Source: Flavobacteriaceae bacterium (GTDB taxonomy: Bacteria; Bacteroidota; Bacteroidia; Flavobacteriales; Flavobacteriaceae). Taken from it: DNA of 64,000 nucleotides. The DNA lies in contig JANQSO010000001.1 of assembly GCA_028284005.1 (NCBI GenBank), positions 124,001-188,000 of the forward strand, read 5' to 3'. This document shows, piece by piece, positions 27,666 to 36,804 of this stretch (positions within the stretch are counted from its first letter, which is position 1; each line of letters begins with the position of its first letter). The translations under genes were made by a program, and so were the position numbers. The notes under the pieces were generated by a model. That model did no database searches and was not told where the DNA came from. It worked only from the letters and a program-made list of their open reading frames with translations.

Positions 27666-29051
27666 ATGAAACAATTTACACTACTCTCGTTATTTTTAAT
27701 GTCTTCTATTTTGGGGTTTGGGCAATGCCCCACCGCAAATATTACATTGAATACACAAGCTGAAATAGATAATTTTGCTGCAAATTACCCAAATTGCTCG
27801 GTACTTACTCACGAGCTTAAAATAGGTGGAGAGAACAATGACGTGGTAAATCTAAATGGACTTTCCTCTATTACAAGTGCGCAATATATTCTTATACAAA
27901 ACACGGAGATAAGCAATTTATTTGGGCTTGATAACCTGAGTACAATTTCTCATTTGGCACTTTGGGGTAACCAGAATTTGCAAAATATGGAAGGTTTAAC
28001 CTCACTTCAGTCAATAGAAGATATGGAAGTTTGGGTAAACAACGGCTTAATAAGTATGGAAGGGATGGATAGCTTGCAATCTATTAAAGGATTAAATCTG
28101 TTTGCAAATTCGAACCTTAATGACATCACGCAATTGAGCTTTATTGAATCACTCACTTCATTAACTATAGGCGGAAATGCATTGAATTCACTATCAGGAT
28201 TGGAAAATTTACATACAGTTCAGGAAGACCTGTCAGTGTCGAATGAACCATTGTTAAATTTAGATGAGTTAGCTGGTATACAAACAATAGGAGGGTCGTT
28301 GTATATATCTAATTTCGACCAAATGCAGGACATAACGGCATTTAGTAATATTGGGTCTGTTGTAGACCTGTATGTGTTGGAATGTACTAGTTTAATGGAC
28401 CTGGCCGGTTTAGAAAATATTCAGTCCGTAAGTGGAAGGCTTCGAATAGGTTATAATCCGGAACTCACAAACCTATCTGTTTTTAGTAATATCACTTCGG
28501 TAGGAAATTTGGATATCTATGAAAATGCCAATCTGCAATCTTTGTCCGGATTGGAAAACTTACAAGAAGTAAGTGAACGTTTATTGATTCTTGATAATCC
28601 TGTTTTGGATGATATAAGCGCATTGAGTAATGTATCACCCAGTGAGGTAAATGAAGTTGTTATTGCAAACAATAGCAATCTTTCTGTATGTACCAATACA
28701 TTTATTTGTACCATTATAAATGATCAAGCTGTTGCAAAGACCATTGTAAATAATGCAACTGGTTGTAGTTCGGTACAAGAGATCCAGGAAATGTGTGTTT
28801 TGGGAGTGGAAGATATAATATTGTCCAATGAAGCAGTACAGTTATATCCCAACCCTGTTTCAGAAATACTTACTATTTCTGTAGCCGAAAGCATTTCTTT
28901 TGAAAAAGCCACAGTATATTCCATCTTAGGAAAGCGAATTCTGGAAAGCACTCAGAAAAATATCGATCTGTCCGCTATCTCTCAAGGAGTCTACCTGGTG
29001 ACTGTTCAGGTAGATAAAGGAAGTATCACCAAAAAGATTGTTAAAGAATAA
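27666..29051 (+). CDS. Secreted leucine-rich/receptor-L-like repeat protein with T9SS sorting domain (copy 2)
   Basis: A 461-aa paralogue of the preceding gene, with the same architecture throughout: signal peptide MKQFTLLSLFLMSSILGFG, the CPTANITLNTQAEIDNFAANY start of the mature part, the LRIGYNPELTNLSVFSNIT and LDIYENANLQSLSGLENLQ units, the Cys cap (SVCTNTFICTI...GCSSV...EMC), and the T9SS domain (LYPNPVSEIL to TKKIVKE). The two differ in length by one residue and diverge most in the middle repeats, as expected if ligand-facing repeats evolve faster. No clear promoter or terminator separates the copies. Confidence 0.85.
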   Translation: MKQFTLLSLFLMSSILGFGQCPTANITLNTQAEIDNFAANYPNCSVLTHELKIGGENNDVVNLNGLSSITSAQYILIQNTEISNLFGLDNLSTISHLALWGNQNLQNMEGLTSLQSIEDMEVWVNNGLISMEGMDSLQSIKGLNLFANSNLNDITQLSFIESLTSLTIGGNALNSLSGLENLHTVQEDLSVSNEPLLNLDELAGIQTIGGSLYISNFDQMQDITAFSNIGSVVDLYVLECTSLMDLAGLENIQSVSGRLRIGYNPELTNLSVFSNITSVGNLDIYENANLQSLSGLENLQEVSERLLILDNPVLDDISALSNVSPSEVNEVVIANNSNLSVCTNTFICTIINDQAVAKTIVNNATGCSSVQEIQEMCVLGVEDIILSNEAVQLYPNPVSEILTISVAESISFEKATVYSILGKRILESTQKNIDLSAISQGVYLVTVQVDKGSITKKIVKE

Positions 29052-29055
29052 TAAA

Positions 29056-29090
29056 TTGAAAGCCTCAGACTTACTTTTTACGTAAATTTG
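29056..29090 (+). promoter_or_regulatory. Possible promoter of the DUF4136 lipoprotein gene
   Basis: The -7-like TAAATTTG lies at 29083-29090 and a TTG at 29056-29058, spaced 24 nt apart, one more than the usual range. The ATG is at 29105. Confidence 0.4.
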
Positions 29091-29104
29091 ATAAAAAGGA
29101 GTCT

Positions 29105-29620
29105 ATGAAAGTATTATCTATTCTTTTAATTTCAGCGGCACTTGTTTCCTGTGGAGTGGCCGTAACTTTAGATTACGATAAGAAAATCGATTTTTCACAG
29201 TATACCGTTTATAATTTTTACCCTGAAATAGATTCAGGATTAAATGAACTGGATAATAAACGGATCATAAAAGCAATTGACAGTGTCTTTCAAAGGCAAG
29301 GGTATAAGAAAAGCAATGCCAATCAATTCCATATTAATTTTTACGCAAAGGAATCCCTTTCCAATTCCCGCAACACTATAGGAATAGGTGTTGGAGGAGG
29401 CGGTCGTAATGTAGGAGTAGGAGTGAGCGGTGGTATTCCCATTGGAGGGAAGGTGATTAACCAAACCCTTACGATCGATTTTATAGATACCACAAGGGAC
29501 ATGTTGATATGGCAAGTCATTGCCGAAGGTAAACTTAAAGAAAAGGCAACTCCAGGTGAAAAGGAAGCCTATTATATTAAAGTGGTGGAAAAAGCGCTTA
29601 AAAACTATCCGCCAAAATAA
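29105..29620 (+). CDS. DUF4136 family lipoprotein
   Basis: A 171-aa lipoprotein: the signal ends in LVSC with C16 as the lipidated residue. The mature part begins VTLDYDKKIDFSQYTVYNFYP, the typical opening of DUF4136 domains, and later has a glycine-rich stretch (GVGGGGRNVGVGVSGG) and a QTLTIDFID strand. Function unknown; members are envelope proteins. It is followed by a perfect terminator shared with the convergent doxX-like gene. Confidence 0.87.
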   Translation: MKVLSILLISAALVSCGVAVTLDYDKKIDFSQYTVYNFYPEIDSGLNELDNKRIIKAIDSVFQRQGYKKSNANQFHINFYAKESLSNSRNTIGIGVGGGGRNVGVGVSGGIPIGGKVINQTLTIDFIDTTRDMLIWQVIAEGKLKEKATPGEKEAYYIKVVEKALKNYPPK

Positions 29621-29640
29621 AAGAGGCCTAAGCCTCTTTT
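29619..29640. terminator. Bidirectional rho-independent terminator
   Basis: A perfect 9-bp stem (29619-29627 with 29632-29640) has a 4-nt loop and an A run/T run built into the arms. It sits between the convergent DUF4136 and DoxX genes. Confidence 0.88.
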
Positions 29641-29642
29641 AA

Positions 29643-30014
29643 TTAGCCAAATAAGCCTTTGTATTGGTCTTTATAGCCAATTAAGACTATAATATTTAAA
29701 ACCAATAAAACCAAAGCTCCCATAATACCTGCAGGATCTAAGGTTGCATGAAATAAAACTGCATTTACCGAAACACTCATTAAAATAAGTGACATCAATG
29801 CGCCAAATTTGTTAAAGATAAGTGCTAATCCTGCTGCTATCTCTACAATTGCAACAAGTGTAAGAGTTTTAGATGACATGAGCGCTCCAAAATATGCTCC
29901 TGCATCTCCGGTGGGTGCTTCCATAGGGATAAAATGGAAAAACTTGTTGAATCCAAATACCAGAACAAAAAGTCCTAATAGGATCCGAATTACCATAAAA
30001 ACTTTTGAATTCAT
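29643..30014 (-). CDS. DoxX family membrane protein
   Basis: A 123-aa protein with four transmembrane helices, typical of DoxX/DoxD-like proteins (VIRILLGLFVLVFGFNKF at the N-terminus; AIVEIAAGLALIFNKF in the second helix). Some members work with oxidases or in redox stress; the role here is unknown. The ATG at 30014 is used: the open frame runs 70 codons further upstream but that part has no membrane-protein character. It is divergent from the TPR gene, with 218 bp between the starts and no clear promoter pair. Confidence 0.85.
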   Translation of the reverse strand: MNSKVFMVIRILLGLFVLVFGFNKFFHFIPMEAPTGDAGAYFGALMSSKTLTLVAIVEIAAGLALIFNKFGALMSLILMSVSVNAVLFHATLDPAGIMGALVLLVLNIIVLIGYKDQYKGLFG

Positions 30015-30232
30015 AAAAATTAATTTTAAGTTGTTACCATTTAAAGATAAACAATAAAGTACGTGGAGCAGAGTTACTTTATTAACAATAATATAAAAAA
30101 TAACTGCTTTTGCTGTTATTACTGTAGTTTTAGGTGTTAAAATGTGAACAATTTTATTGTTTTTGGTATTTGTTTTAAGAAAATACACATCTAAAAAAGT
30201 GAGATTTTTATGTGAAAACCCCAAAAAATGCT

Positions 30233-31189
30233 ATGCAGAAAATCGTATTTCTTCTTTTAATTGTACCATTTCTTGGCTATTCCCAAAGTACTTTCAATAA
30301 AGCTGTACACTATTTTCAGCAAGAAGAATTCAGTAGTGCAAAGAAGCTCTTTGAGAATTACTTAAAAGAACATCCCAGGGACCAAAAAACACGAGAATAT
30401 TTAGGAGATATTGCCGGTTATAAAAAAGACTGGGATACAGCGATAGACTATTATAAAGCTTTGGTTAAAGAAGATGATAACAGTGCCAATTATCATTTTA
30501 AATATGGAGCTACCTTAGGAATGAAAGCCTTGGAAATTAGTAGGCTACGTGCATTAGCATATATCGGGGACATAAAATATCACTTCGAAAAAGCTGCCAA
30601 ATTGGATCCCGATCATATAGAAACACGTTGGGCATTGGTAGAGTTTTATATTCAATTACCGGGAATTATTGGGGGTAGTGAGCGCAAAGCTATTGCATAT
30701 GCCAATGAACTTGCCAGGATCTCACCTGTAGACGGTTATTTGGCCAATGGTTATATTGCAGAATACAGCGACCGCCCTAATGATGCCGAGCATCATTATA
30801 AAAATGCAATTAAAGTCGGTGGCTCTCCGCATACCTACGAAAAATTAACGCAACATTACGAAAAAAACAATCGTCCAAAAGAGGCAATGCAAACAGCATC
30901 GCAATCACTTAAGATCCATAAACGAAACCAGTTAAACTATCAAATTGGGAAGATCGCGGCTCAATATAACCTCGATGCAGAATTGGGAATCGATTGCCTG
31001 AAGGTGTATATAAAAAATCATTCAGCTAAAGACGGAGTGCCTAAAGATTGGGCATATTACCGATTGGCGCAGATATATAAAAACAAAGGAGAAAAAGCAA
31101 CTGCACTACAATGGATTGACAAAGCTCTGGAAACCCGACCGGACTTTAAAGAGGCCAAAGAAGAAAAAGAAAACATTTTGGCATTGTAA
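30233..31189 (+). CDS. Exported tetratricopeptide repeat protein
   Basis: A 318-aa protein with an N-terminal signal sequence (MQKIVFLLLIVPFLGYSQ) and several TPR units. A first pair lies at about 22-90 (AVHYFQQEEFSSAKKLFENYL, then YLGDIAGYKKDWDTAIDYYKALV), and C-terminal units end in YRLAQIYKNKGEKATALQWIDKALETRPD. It would act as a periplasmic protein-protein scaffold. The ATG at 30233 is preferred to the GTG at 30212. It runs toward mpl with a 139-bp gap. No specific partner can be named. Confidence 0.82.
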   Translation: MQKIVFLLLIVPFLGYSQSTFNKAVHYFQQEEFSSAKKLFENYLKEHPRDQKTREYLGDIAGYKKDWDTAIDYYKALVKEDDNSANYHFKYGATLGMKALEISRLRALAYIGDIKYHFEKAAKLDPDHIETRWALVEFYIQLPGIIGGSERKAIAYANELARISPVDGYLANGYIAEYSDRPNDAEHHYKNAIKVGGSPHTYEKLTQHYEKNNRPKEAMQTASQSLKIHKRNQLNYQIGKIAAQYNLDAELGIDCLKVYIKNHSAKDGVPKDWAYYRLAQIYKNKGEKATALQWIDKALETRPDFKEAKEEKENILAL

Positions 31190-31328
31190 TTTTTGGGCAA
31201 TTGCTTTGCCATTTATAGCATGCAAAGCACCGCGCTATTGGCTGTAGTTTTGCTTTGCAAAAGCTACTTACCGCTATCGCTATTGAAAGGAAAACAGTTA
31301 TCTTTACAGCAATTATTTAAATTTATAT

Positions 31329-32684
31329 ATGCGCATACATTTTATAGCCATTGGAGGAAGTGCCATGCACAATTTAGCGATCGCACTCCATGAAAAAGGT
31401 GATCATGTCACCGGAAGTGATGACGAGATCTTCAATCCTTCAAAAAGCAGGCTGGAAAGCAGAGGGCTACTACCCGAAAAATATGGTTGGTTTCCCGAAA
31501 AGATCACTGCGGAAATAGATGCTGTTATTCTGGGAATGCATGCAAAAGCAGACAATCCGGAACTACTTAAAGCAAAAGACCTGGGAATAACCATTTATAG
31601 TTACCCCGAATTTCTATATGAACAATCTAAAAATAAAACGCGTGTAGTTATTGGGGGTTCGCATGGAAAAACAACTATTACCTCAATGATATTGCATGTA
31701 ATGCATTACCATAATAAAGAAGTGGATTATATGGTAGGGGCACAGTTAGAAGGATTTGATGTAATGGTAAAATTGACCCATGAAAACGATTTCATTGTTC
31801 TGGAAGGCGATGAGTACTTATCCTCTCCATTGGACAGAAGGCCCAAATTTCACCTATATAAGCCCAATATAGCTTTACTGAGCGGTATTGCCTGGGACCA
31901 CATCAATGTTTTTCCTACCTACGAGAACTATGTTTCACAATTTGAAACGTTCCTAACTCAAATTACAGACGGGGGTGCTATCATTTACAATGAAGAAGAC
32001 CCGGAAGTAAAAAAGGTAGTGGAAGCATCTGAAAGCCTTATAAAAAAATACCCGTATCAAACACCGGAATATACCATAGAAGCCGGAGAAACTTTATTGA
32101 AAACCCCCGAAGGCCCTATGCCTATAGAGGTTTTTGGAAAGCATAATTTGAATAATCTGGAAGGAGCCCGGTGGATTTGTCAACTAATGGGAGTGGATGC
32201 AGAAGATTTCTATGAAGCGATCGCTACATTCAAAGGAGCCAGTAAACGTCTCGAAAAAATTGCGGAAACCCCAACTTCCATAGCTTATAAAGATTTTGCA
32301 CACTCTCCAAGTAAAGTTAAAGCAACTACCGAAGCTTTAAAACAACAATTTCCGGATAGAAAACTCATTGCCTGTTTGGAACTTCATACCTACAGCAGTT
32401 TAAATCCGGAATTCTTAAATGAATACAGGGGAACTTTAGATGCAGCTGATAGTGCCGTAGTATTTTATTCGCCTCATGCGGTAATGATCAAAAAACTGGA
32501 AGAAATAAAAGGTGAACAGATCGATAAGGCTTTTGACCGTGAGGACCTTGTGGTTTTTACAAATCCAGCAGACTTTAAAACATACCTTTTCACACAGGAT
32601 TTCGATAATACTTCACTTTTACTTATGAGTAGCGGTAACTACGGAGGCCTGGATTTTGAGGATGTAAAAAAATATATGAAATAA
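31329..32684 (+). CDS. mpl: UDP-N-acetylmuramate:L-alanyl-gamma-D-glutamyl-meso-diaminopimelate ligase
   Basis: A Mur-ligase family enzyme that reattaches recycled murein tripeptide to UDP-MurNAc. It is 451 aa. The N-terminal Rossmann motif is HFIAIGGSAMHNLA (residues 4-17), characteristic of Mpl rather than MurC, and the ATP-binding loop is GGSHGKTT (109-116). DHINVFPTYENY and the KDFAHSPSKVKATTEAL segment match the central and C-terminal domains. It is cytoplasmic. The presence of mpl implies peptidoglycan recycling in this organism. Confidence 0.92.
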   Translation: MRIHFIAIGGSAMHNLAIALHEKGDHVTGSDDEIFNPSKSRLESRGLLPEKYGWFPEKITAEIDAVILGMHAKADNPELLKAKDLGITIYSYPEFLYEQSKNKTRVVIGGSHGKTTITSMILHVMHYHNKEVDYMVGAQLEGFDVMVKLTHENDFIVLEGDEYLSSPLDRRPKFHLYKPNIALLSGIAWDHINVFPTYENYVSQFETFLTQITDGGAIIYNEEDPEVKKVVEASESLIKKYPYQTPEYTIEAGETLLKTPEGPMPIEVFGKHNLNNLEGARWICQLMGVDAEDFYEAIATFKGASKRLEKIAETPTSIAYKDFAHSPSKVKATTEALKQQFPDRKLIACLELHTYSSLNPEFLNEYRGTLDAADSAVVFYSPHAVMIKKLEEIKGEQIDKAFDREDLVVFTNPADFKTYLFTQDFDNTSLLLMSSGNYGGLDFEDVKKYMK

Positions 32685-32687
32685 GAT

Positions 32688-33284
32688 CTACGAATATATT
32701 TCATTGATAAACCCGGTAATACCTTTGCCGGATTTTTTTATGAGTTCTTGTTTTGCATTTTCATGATCTTGAGCATTCTTGTCCTGAGAAAGCTTGAATT
32801 TACCTTCCCAGTTAGTGATAACAATCTCAAAGGCCTGAATGTAATTAACAAACCGCTGCATACGTTTATTATCTTTTTCCAATACAAATTTATGGTCCGG
32901 GCGTTCTAAGAACTCTGTCATTGCGATCATGGTATTTTTAGCTGCTTCCGTATCGTTTATTAGTGCAACTGTTCCGGTAATGTGGACAATGATATAGTTC
33001 CATGTAGGAAGTTGCTTGGTAGTATATACACTTGGTGAAATGTATGTATCCGGGCCTTTAAAGACTACTGTAACTTCAGCTCCGTTTGTTAAAGTTTCTA
33101 CTTGAGGGTTGAACTTATCAATATGGGCTACCAGTTTACCACTTTCCTCATTGTAAATAATTGGGATATGTGTAATTAAAGGTTTTCCATCTAACACTGA
33201 AACCAACATCCCAAAAGGATAGTGTTGTATAACGGAAATCATTTTTTTAATATCTGCGGACTGATGATAAGGTGGTGGATACAT
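32688..33284 (-). CDS. PaiB-like FMN-binding negative transcriptional regulator
   Basis: A 198-aa protein beginning MYPPPYHQSADIKKMISVIQHYPFGMLVS, the hallmark of the FMN-binding split-barrel family PaiB. In Bacillus, PaiB represses sporulation and protease genes; most members probably bind flavin and have unclear roles. The QLPTWNYIIVHITG segment belongs to the same family. It is convergent with mpl (3 bp between the stops). Confidence 0.88.
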   Translation of the reverse strand: MYPPPYHQSADIKKMISVIQHYPFGMLVSVLDGKPLITHIPIIYNEESGKLVAHIDKFNPQVETLTNGAEVTVVFKGPDTYISPSVYTTKQLPTWNYIIVHITGTVALINDTEAAKNTMIAMTEFLERPDHKFVLEKDNKRMQRFVNYIQAFEIVITNWEGKFKLSQDKNAQDHENAKQELIKKSGKGITGFINEIYS

Positions 33285-33600
33285 TTTTCTGTTTTTCTAC
33301 AATAAATATGCAGTTAATATACAAACAAAAGCTAAGTTTTATATTTTTCAGGAGTCCTTACATTTTGATTTAATTCTTAAAAATGTGAGTTTGGCCACAC
33401 CGTTTAGAAGAAAGAAGATAAAGCCACTTTAGTGTATAATTGGAAAGTTCAATATTGAAGCTGTTCGCCCGTTTTATCTACTTGTTTACTAGGGTATTTG
33501 GTAAAAAAATAAATGCCAAAACGTCTTTTGATACCTTAAAGTTTATTAACTTAGAAGTTTTATTTTTAAAAGATTTCTTAACTATTTATTCCGAAAAATT
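33285..33600. other. Intergenic region with one copy of the 75-bp repeat
   Basis: This AT-rich gap separates the divergent PaiB-like and Omp28-like genes. It holds repeat copy A (33318-33392) and otherwise no recognisable gene. A partial -7-like TACCTTAA occurs at about 33532, upstream of the Omp28-like gene, without a suitable -33 TTG. Confidence 0.6.
33318..33392 (+). repeat. 75-bp dispersed repeat, copy A
   Basis: About 65 of 75 positions match a second copy at 36966-37039, in the same orientation. Both copies contain the inverted pair ACATTTT / AAAATGT around a conserved 13-nt loop, and both begin with an (A)AACAAAAGCTAAGTTTTATAT block. Similarity stops abruptly on both sides. Confidence 0.8.
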
Positions 33601-35367
33601 ATGAAAAAAATTGTACTTATTATTGGATTAGTATTTAGTATCTCGGTCTTCTCTCAAAGAAGTACCGAGATATTATCAGAAGATTTTTCATCGGGCGTCC
33701 CACCCACAAATTGGACGATTGATGGAATTCCCCAACAATGGTCACAGGAAGTCAGTACCAATGCTGGTGGATCTGCTCCTGAAGCTCAGCTTCAATATGT
33801 TAGCGGAAACAATACAACACGTCTCATTTCCCCGGAGACAGATCTTACAGGAGTGTCTAATGTAATATTCTCATTTAAACATTTTTTAAATGATTATTCA
33901 GGTACAGGATATACTATTGGTGTAGCAACCAGATCAGGAGGGGGAAGCTGGAATAATGTTTGGACAGTAAACCCCGGAGGGGATATAGGACCGGAAAATA
34001 AAAGCCTGCTCATTAATAATAGTGATGTAGGAGCTTCTGATTTTCAGATCTGTATTTTCCTTGAAGGAAATACGTTCAATTTTGATTATTGGTATTTGGA
34101 TGATATTTTCTTATTGGAACCTGACAATTCTGATATTGCCATGCAGTCCATAGATGTATTGCCATATGCCGAACAAGGAGATGTAGAAATTGAATGTACC
34201 GTTCATAATATAGGATTATCAGCCATCACGTCTTTTGATTTAAATTATCAAGTTGATGGAGGTTCTGTTGTAACAGAAAATGTATCAAGTGTAAATCTGC
34301 AAACTACAGATTCATATAATTATACATTTACAGATGAGTGGGCGGCTACTTCAGGAAGCCATGCACTAGATGTTTGGATATCTAACGTAAATGGTAGTGG
34401 AGACGATGATGATACTAACAATGACTTATTATCAAAGGACATTAGTATAGCGACTAACTCATCCCAGAATTTACCTTTGTTTGAATCATTTACGAGTTCA
34501 ACATGTGGGCCGTGTGCTCCTTTTAATCAAAATGTATTTAATCCGTTTATGGAAGCTCACCCTACGGATATAGCAGTAATTAAATACCAAATGTCTTGGC
34601 CCGGTAATGGAGATCCTTATTATACAGATGAAGGCGGAGTAAGACGTAATTATTATGGAGTAAGCTTTGTACCGGATCTTTACACTGGAGGTTTCCAAAC
34701 CGCTACCAATGCAGGAGCTGTGGAAGGTGCATTTAATTCTGAAACTACCAGACCAGCATTTTTCAATATGACTGCTGATTTCACCGTAAATGGAGATGAT
34801 ATTGACGTGAATGTAGATATTACTCCATATATCAGTGTTGATATGAGAGTTCACATCGCTGTGATTGAAAAGGAAACTACCGGGAATGTTGCCAGCAATG
34901 GGGAGACCTCATTTGAAAATGTGATGATGAAAATGTTGCCGGATGCTAGTGGAACATTGGTGAGTTTTGTTTCCGATACTGCTACCAGTCTAAATGAATC
35001 ATTCGATATGTCTTCTACTTTTGTTGAAGAAATGGATGACCTGGCCGTTGTGGTATTTATTCAGGATGATGCTACCAGAACAATAATGCAGTCTTACTAT
35101 GCAGCAAATAGCGGCCCATTAGGTGTAACAGACAATGCTTTGGAGAATATAGTAATATCTCCTAACCCATCTAATGGTATTGTGGACATAAACACTAAAG
35201 TTCCTGTAGAAATAAATATCTACGATGTTCTAGGCAAAGTAGTATATACATCAGCTATACAAAATACTGAAGCTATAGACCTGTCTTACTTGAAAAATGG
35301 TGTATATATTGTAAAAATGACAGATGGAGCTAATCAAAGTTCTCAAAAACTGATTATGCAGAAATAG
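33601..35367 (+). CDS. Omp28-like secreted protein with thioredoxin-type CxxC and T9SS sorting domain
   Basis: A 588-aa exported protein. Signal peptide MKKIVLIIGLVFSISVFSQ; a jelly-roll "choice-of-anchor" type domain follows (EDFSSGVPPTNWTIDG to FDYWYLDDIFLLEP, about 25-170), then a CARDB-like beta domain. From about 290 is an Omp28-family domain with the thioredoxin-like active site STCGPC (C302, C305), and the C-terminus is a T9SS domain (ISPNPSNGIV to SQKLIMQK). Surface exposed. Omp28 proteins are outer-surface proteins first described in Porphyromonas; the CxxC suggests redox activity, but this is unproven. It lies just after the repeat copy A. Confidence 0.85.
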   Translation: MKKIVLIIGLVFSISVFSQRSTEILSEDFSSGVPPTNWTIDGIPQQWSQEVSTNAGGSAPEAQLQYVSGNNTTRLISPETDLTGVSNVIFSFKHFLNDYSGTGYTIGVATRSGGGSWNNVWTVNPGGDIGPENKSLLINNSDVGASDFQICIFLEGNTFNFDYWYLDDIFLLEPDNSDIAMQSIDVLPYAEQGDVEIECTVHNIGLSAITSFDLNYQVDGGSVVTENVSSVNLQTTDSYNYTFTDEWAATSGSHALDVWISNVNGSGDDDDTNNDLLSKDISIATNSSQNLPLFESFTSSTCGPCAPFNQNVFNPFMEAHPTDIAVIKYQMSWPGNGDPYYTDEGGVRRNYYGVSFVPDLYTGGFQTATNAGAVEGAFNSETTRPAFFNMTADFTVNGDDIDVNVDITPYISVDMRVHIAVIEKETTGNVASNGETSFENVMMKMLPDASGTLVSFVSDTATSLNESFDMSSTFVEEMDDLAVVVFIQDDATRTIMQSYYAANSGPLGVTDNALENIVISPNPSNGIVDINTKVPVEINIYDVLGKVVYTSAIQNTEAIDLSYLKNGVYIVKMTDGANQSSQKLIMQK

Positions 35368-36154
35368 TAAAAGGGCCTAATTTATTTATTGAAATGTGTA
35401 AGAGTTTAGTCATCTATTGAATTCTTGCACATTTCTTTTTTTGGAGCGTTGTTAATTTGAGACGCCTTGTATAAATATTTCTGAGATACTTTTCTGCTTT
35501 TAGGCTGCCATGAAAAATGATAGCACTTTCCTGAACTTATTCACTTGAATTCGAACCAAGAAAATTCTATGAAATAATTTAATAAAACTCTTAGTAATGC
35601 TTTTTGAGCTTAACAAATTAATACGGTAGGTAAAATATCCACTACTCCTGAAATAAACATCTCTTTTGGAGCTAAGATAGACCAACCAGAAATAATTAGG
35701 TAAATAGACACAAAGCTCATTCCACCAGTTATTAACCTCCAAATTATCCCGTTAACTGCCAGCTTGCTTCTAGTGGGCATCATGATGAGTGTTCGAAAAT
35801 TTTTAAGATAAAGATTTCAAAGTTCTATATTCTCCCGTTAAAGTACTCTATTAGGAGATATTTTGGTTTTACGAGTTGTGGGATATTTACTGAGGCTTCA
35901 TTTTTTTTCTCTTTAGGTTTATTTATTAGGAAAATTGTTTATTGAAGGAAGCTATTTAAAAACAACCGCACAAAATTGTGTAGATACAATAATAGGCTCA
36001 GTGCTATCTGGTAGTTTAGTTAAACCAAAAAACCTTGAAATTTTTCTAGTACATTATGATATAATCATAGACGTACTTGGAAAAGTAAGCAAGATGCCTC
36101 TTTGTGATGTATATTTGATACACAATTAGAAATAAGATAGAGTGAGAGAAACAA
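35368..36154. other. Long AT-rich intergenic stretch between the Omp28-like and LOG genes
   Basis: Most of this 787-bp stretch shows no convincing gene. It contains one small minus-strand reading frame (35610-35783, listed separately) and a 64-codon plus-strand frame with only a TTG start (35935-36129) that I do not accept as a gene. No terminator with a clear T run was found after the Omp28-like gene. The low coding content suits an insertion-prone region. Confidence 0.6.
35610..35783 (-). CDS. Small hydrophobic protein, possibly DUF2061-like
   Basis: A 57-aa reading frame that begins MMPTRSKLAVNGIIWRLITG and has a hydrophobic stretch (FVSIYLIISG) and a second one near the end (GVVDILPTVLI). 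A basic start, then IxWRxxTG, a membrane segment, and a Gly-x-x-Asp segment recall the DUF2061 family of small inner-membrane proteins. The usual ending with Tyr-Tyr and His-Glu-Arg is missing, so the gene may be truncated. Either ATG (35783 or 35780) could be the start. The family link is tentative. Confidence 0.4.
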   Translation of the reverse strand: MMPTRSKLAVNGIIWRLITGGMSFVSIYLIISGWSILAPKEMFISGVVDILPTVLIC

Positions 36155-36754
36155 ATGTCTAAAAATAACCGAATGAAAAGTATTGCAATATTTTGTGGGT
36201 CAAGCTCTGGCGCAAATAAAATCTACGAAGAAGAGACTATTAAACTTGGAAGAACATTAGCACAACGCTCTATACAAATAGTATATGGAGGGGGTCATGT
36301 GGGGTTAATGGGATCCCTCGCTGATGCAGCACTGGAAAACAACGGAGACGTTGTCGGAGTGATGCCTAAATTCTTAGTGGAAAAAGAAATTGCTCATAGA
36401 GCATTAACACAGCTCGTAACGGTAGAAAGTATGCATCAAAGGAAAAAAGTGATAGATGAGATATCTGATGCGATTATTGTGCTACCGGGAGGACATGGAA
36501 CGATGGAGGAGTTTTTTGAAATGTCCACCTGGGCTCAATTAGGACTCCATCAAAAACCCATGGGGATTCTTAACATCAATGGTTATTATGATGACCTGAT
36601 TAAGCTCTCAAAGAAAATGGTCCTTGAAGGATTTACCAAAGACACCTACCACAATATGTTGATTATTAGTGATAGTATTGAGGAACTGCTTGAGAAAATG
36701 GAAGCGTACACCCCACCGAACTTGGTAAAGTGGGTTACGAAGGAAAACCTGTGA
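36155..36754 (+). CDS. LOG family protein (TIGR00730; cytokinin riboside 5'-monophosphate phosphoribohydrolase type)
   Basis: A 199-aa Rossmann-fold protein. The family signature PGGHGTMEE is at residues 111-119, and the preceding MHQRK motif (94-98) completes the active site. The N-terminal phosphate loop is FCGSSSGAN. LOG proteins hydrolyse nucleoside 5'-monophosphates to free bases and ribose-5-phosphate; in bacteria the true substrate is often uncertain. An alternative start at 36173 (MKSIAIFCGSS) gives the more usual length of 193 aa. It lies between the two copies of the 75-bp repeat. Confidence 0.9.
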   Translation: MSKNNRMKSIAIFCGSSSGANKIYEEETIKLGRTLAQRSIQIVYGGGHVGLMGSLADAALENNGDVVGVMPKFLVEKEIAHRALTQLVTVESMHQRKKVIDEISDAIIVLPGGHGTMEEFFEMSTWAQLGLHQKPMGILNINGYYDDLIKLSKKMVLEGFTKDTYHNMLIISDSIEELLEKMEAYTPPNLVKWVTKENL

Positions 36755-36773
36755 TCGGCTAAGATAATTGAAG

Positions 36774-36804
36774 AAAAAACACGTGTATATACAGGTGTTT
36801 TTTT
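36774..36804 (+). terminator. Terminator after the LOG gene
   Basis: A hairpin of 36774-36787 with 36790-36804, containing one mismatch, is followed by seven T residues, 20 bp after the LOG stop. Confidence 0.65.

Noticed and set aside
31190..31328. GCTTTGC/GCAAAGC inverted repeats between the TPR gene and mpl
   Set aside because: Several short, imperfect palindromes without a clear stem-loop or matching copies in the window; they do not support a defined element.
35935..36129. 64-codon plus-strand reading frame before the LOG gene
   Set aside because: Starts only with TTG, has no signal, motif or composition that suggests a protein, and lies in a degenerate gap.
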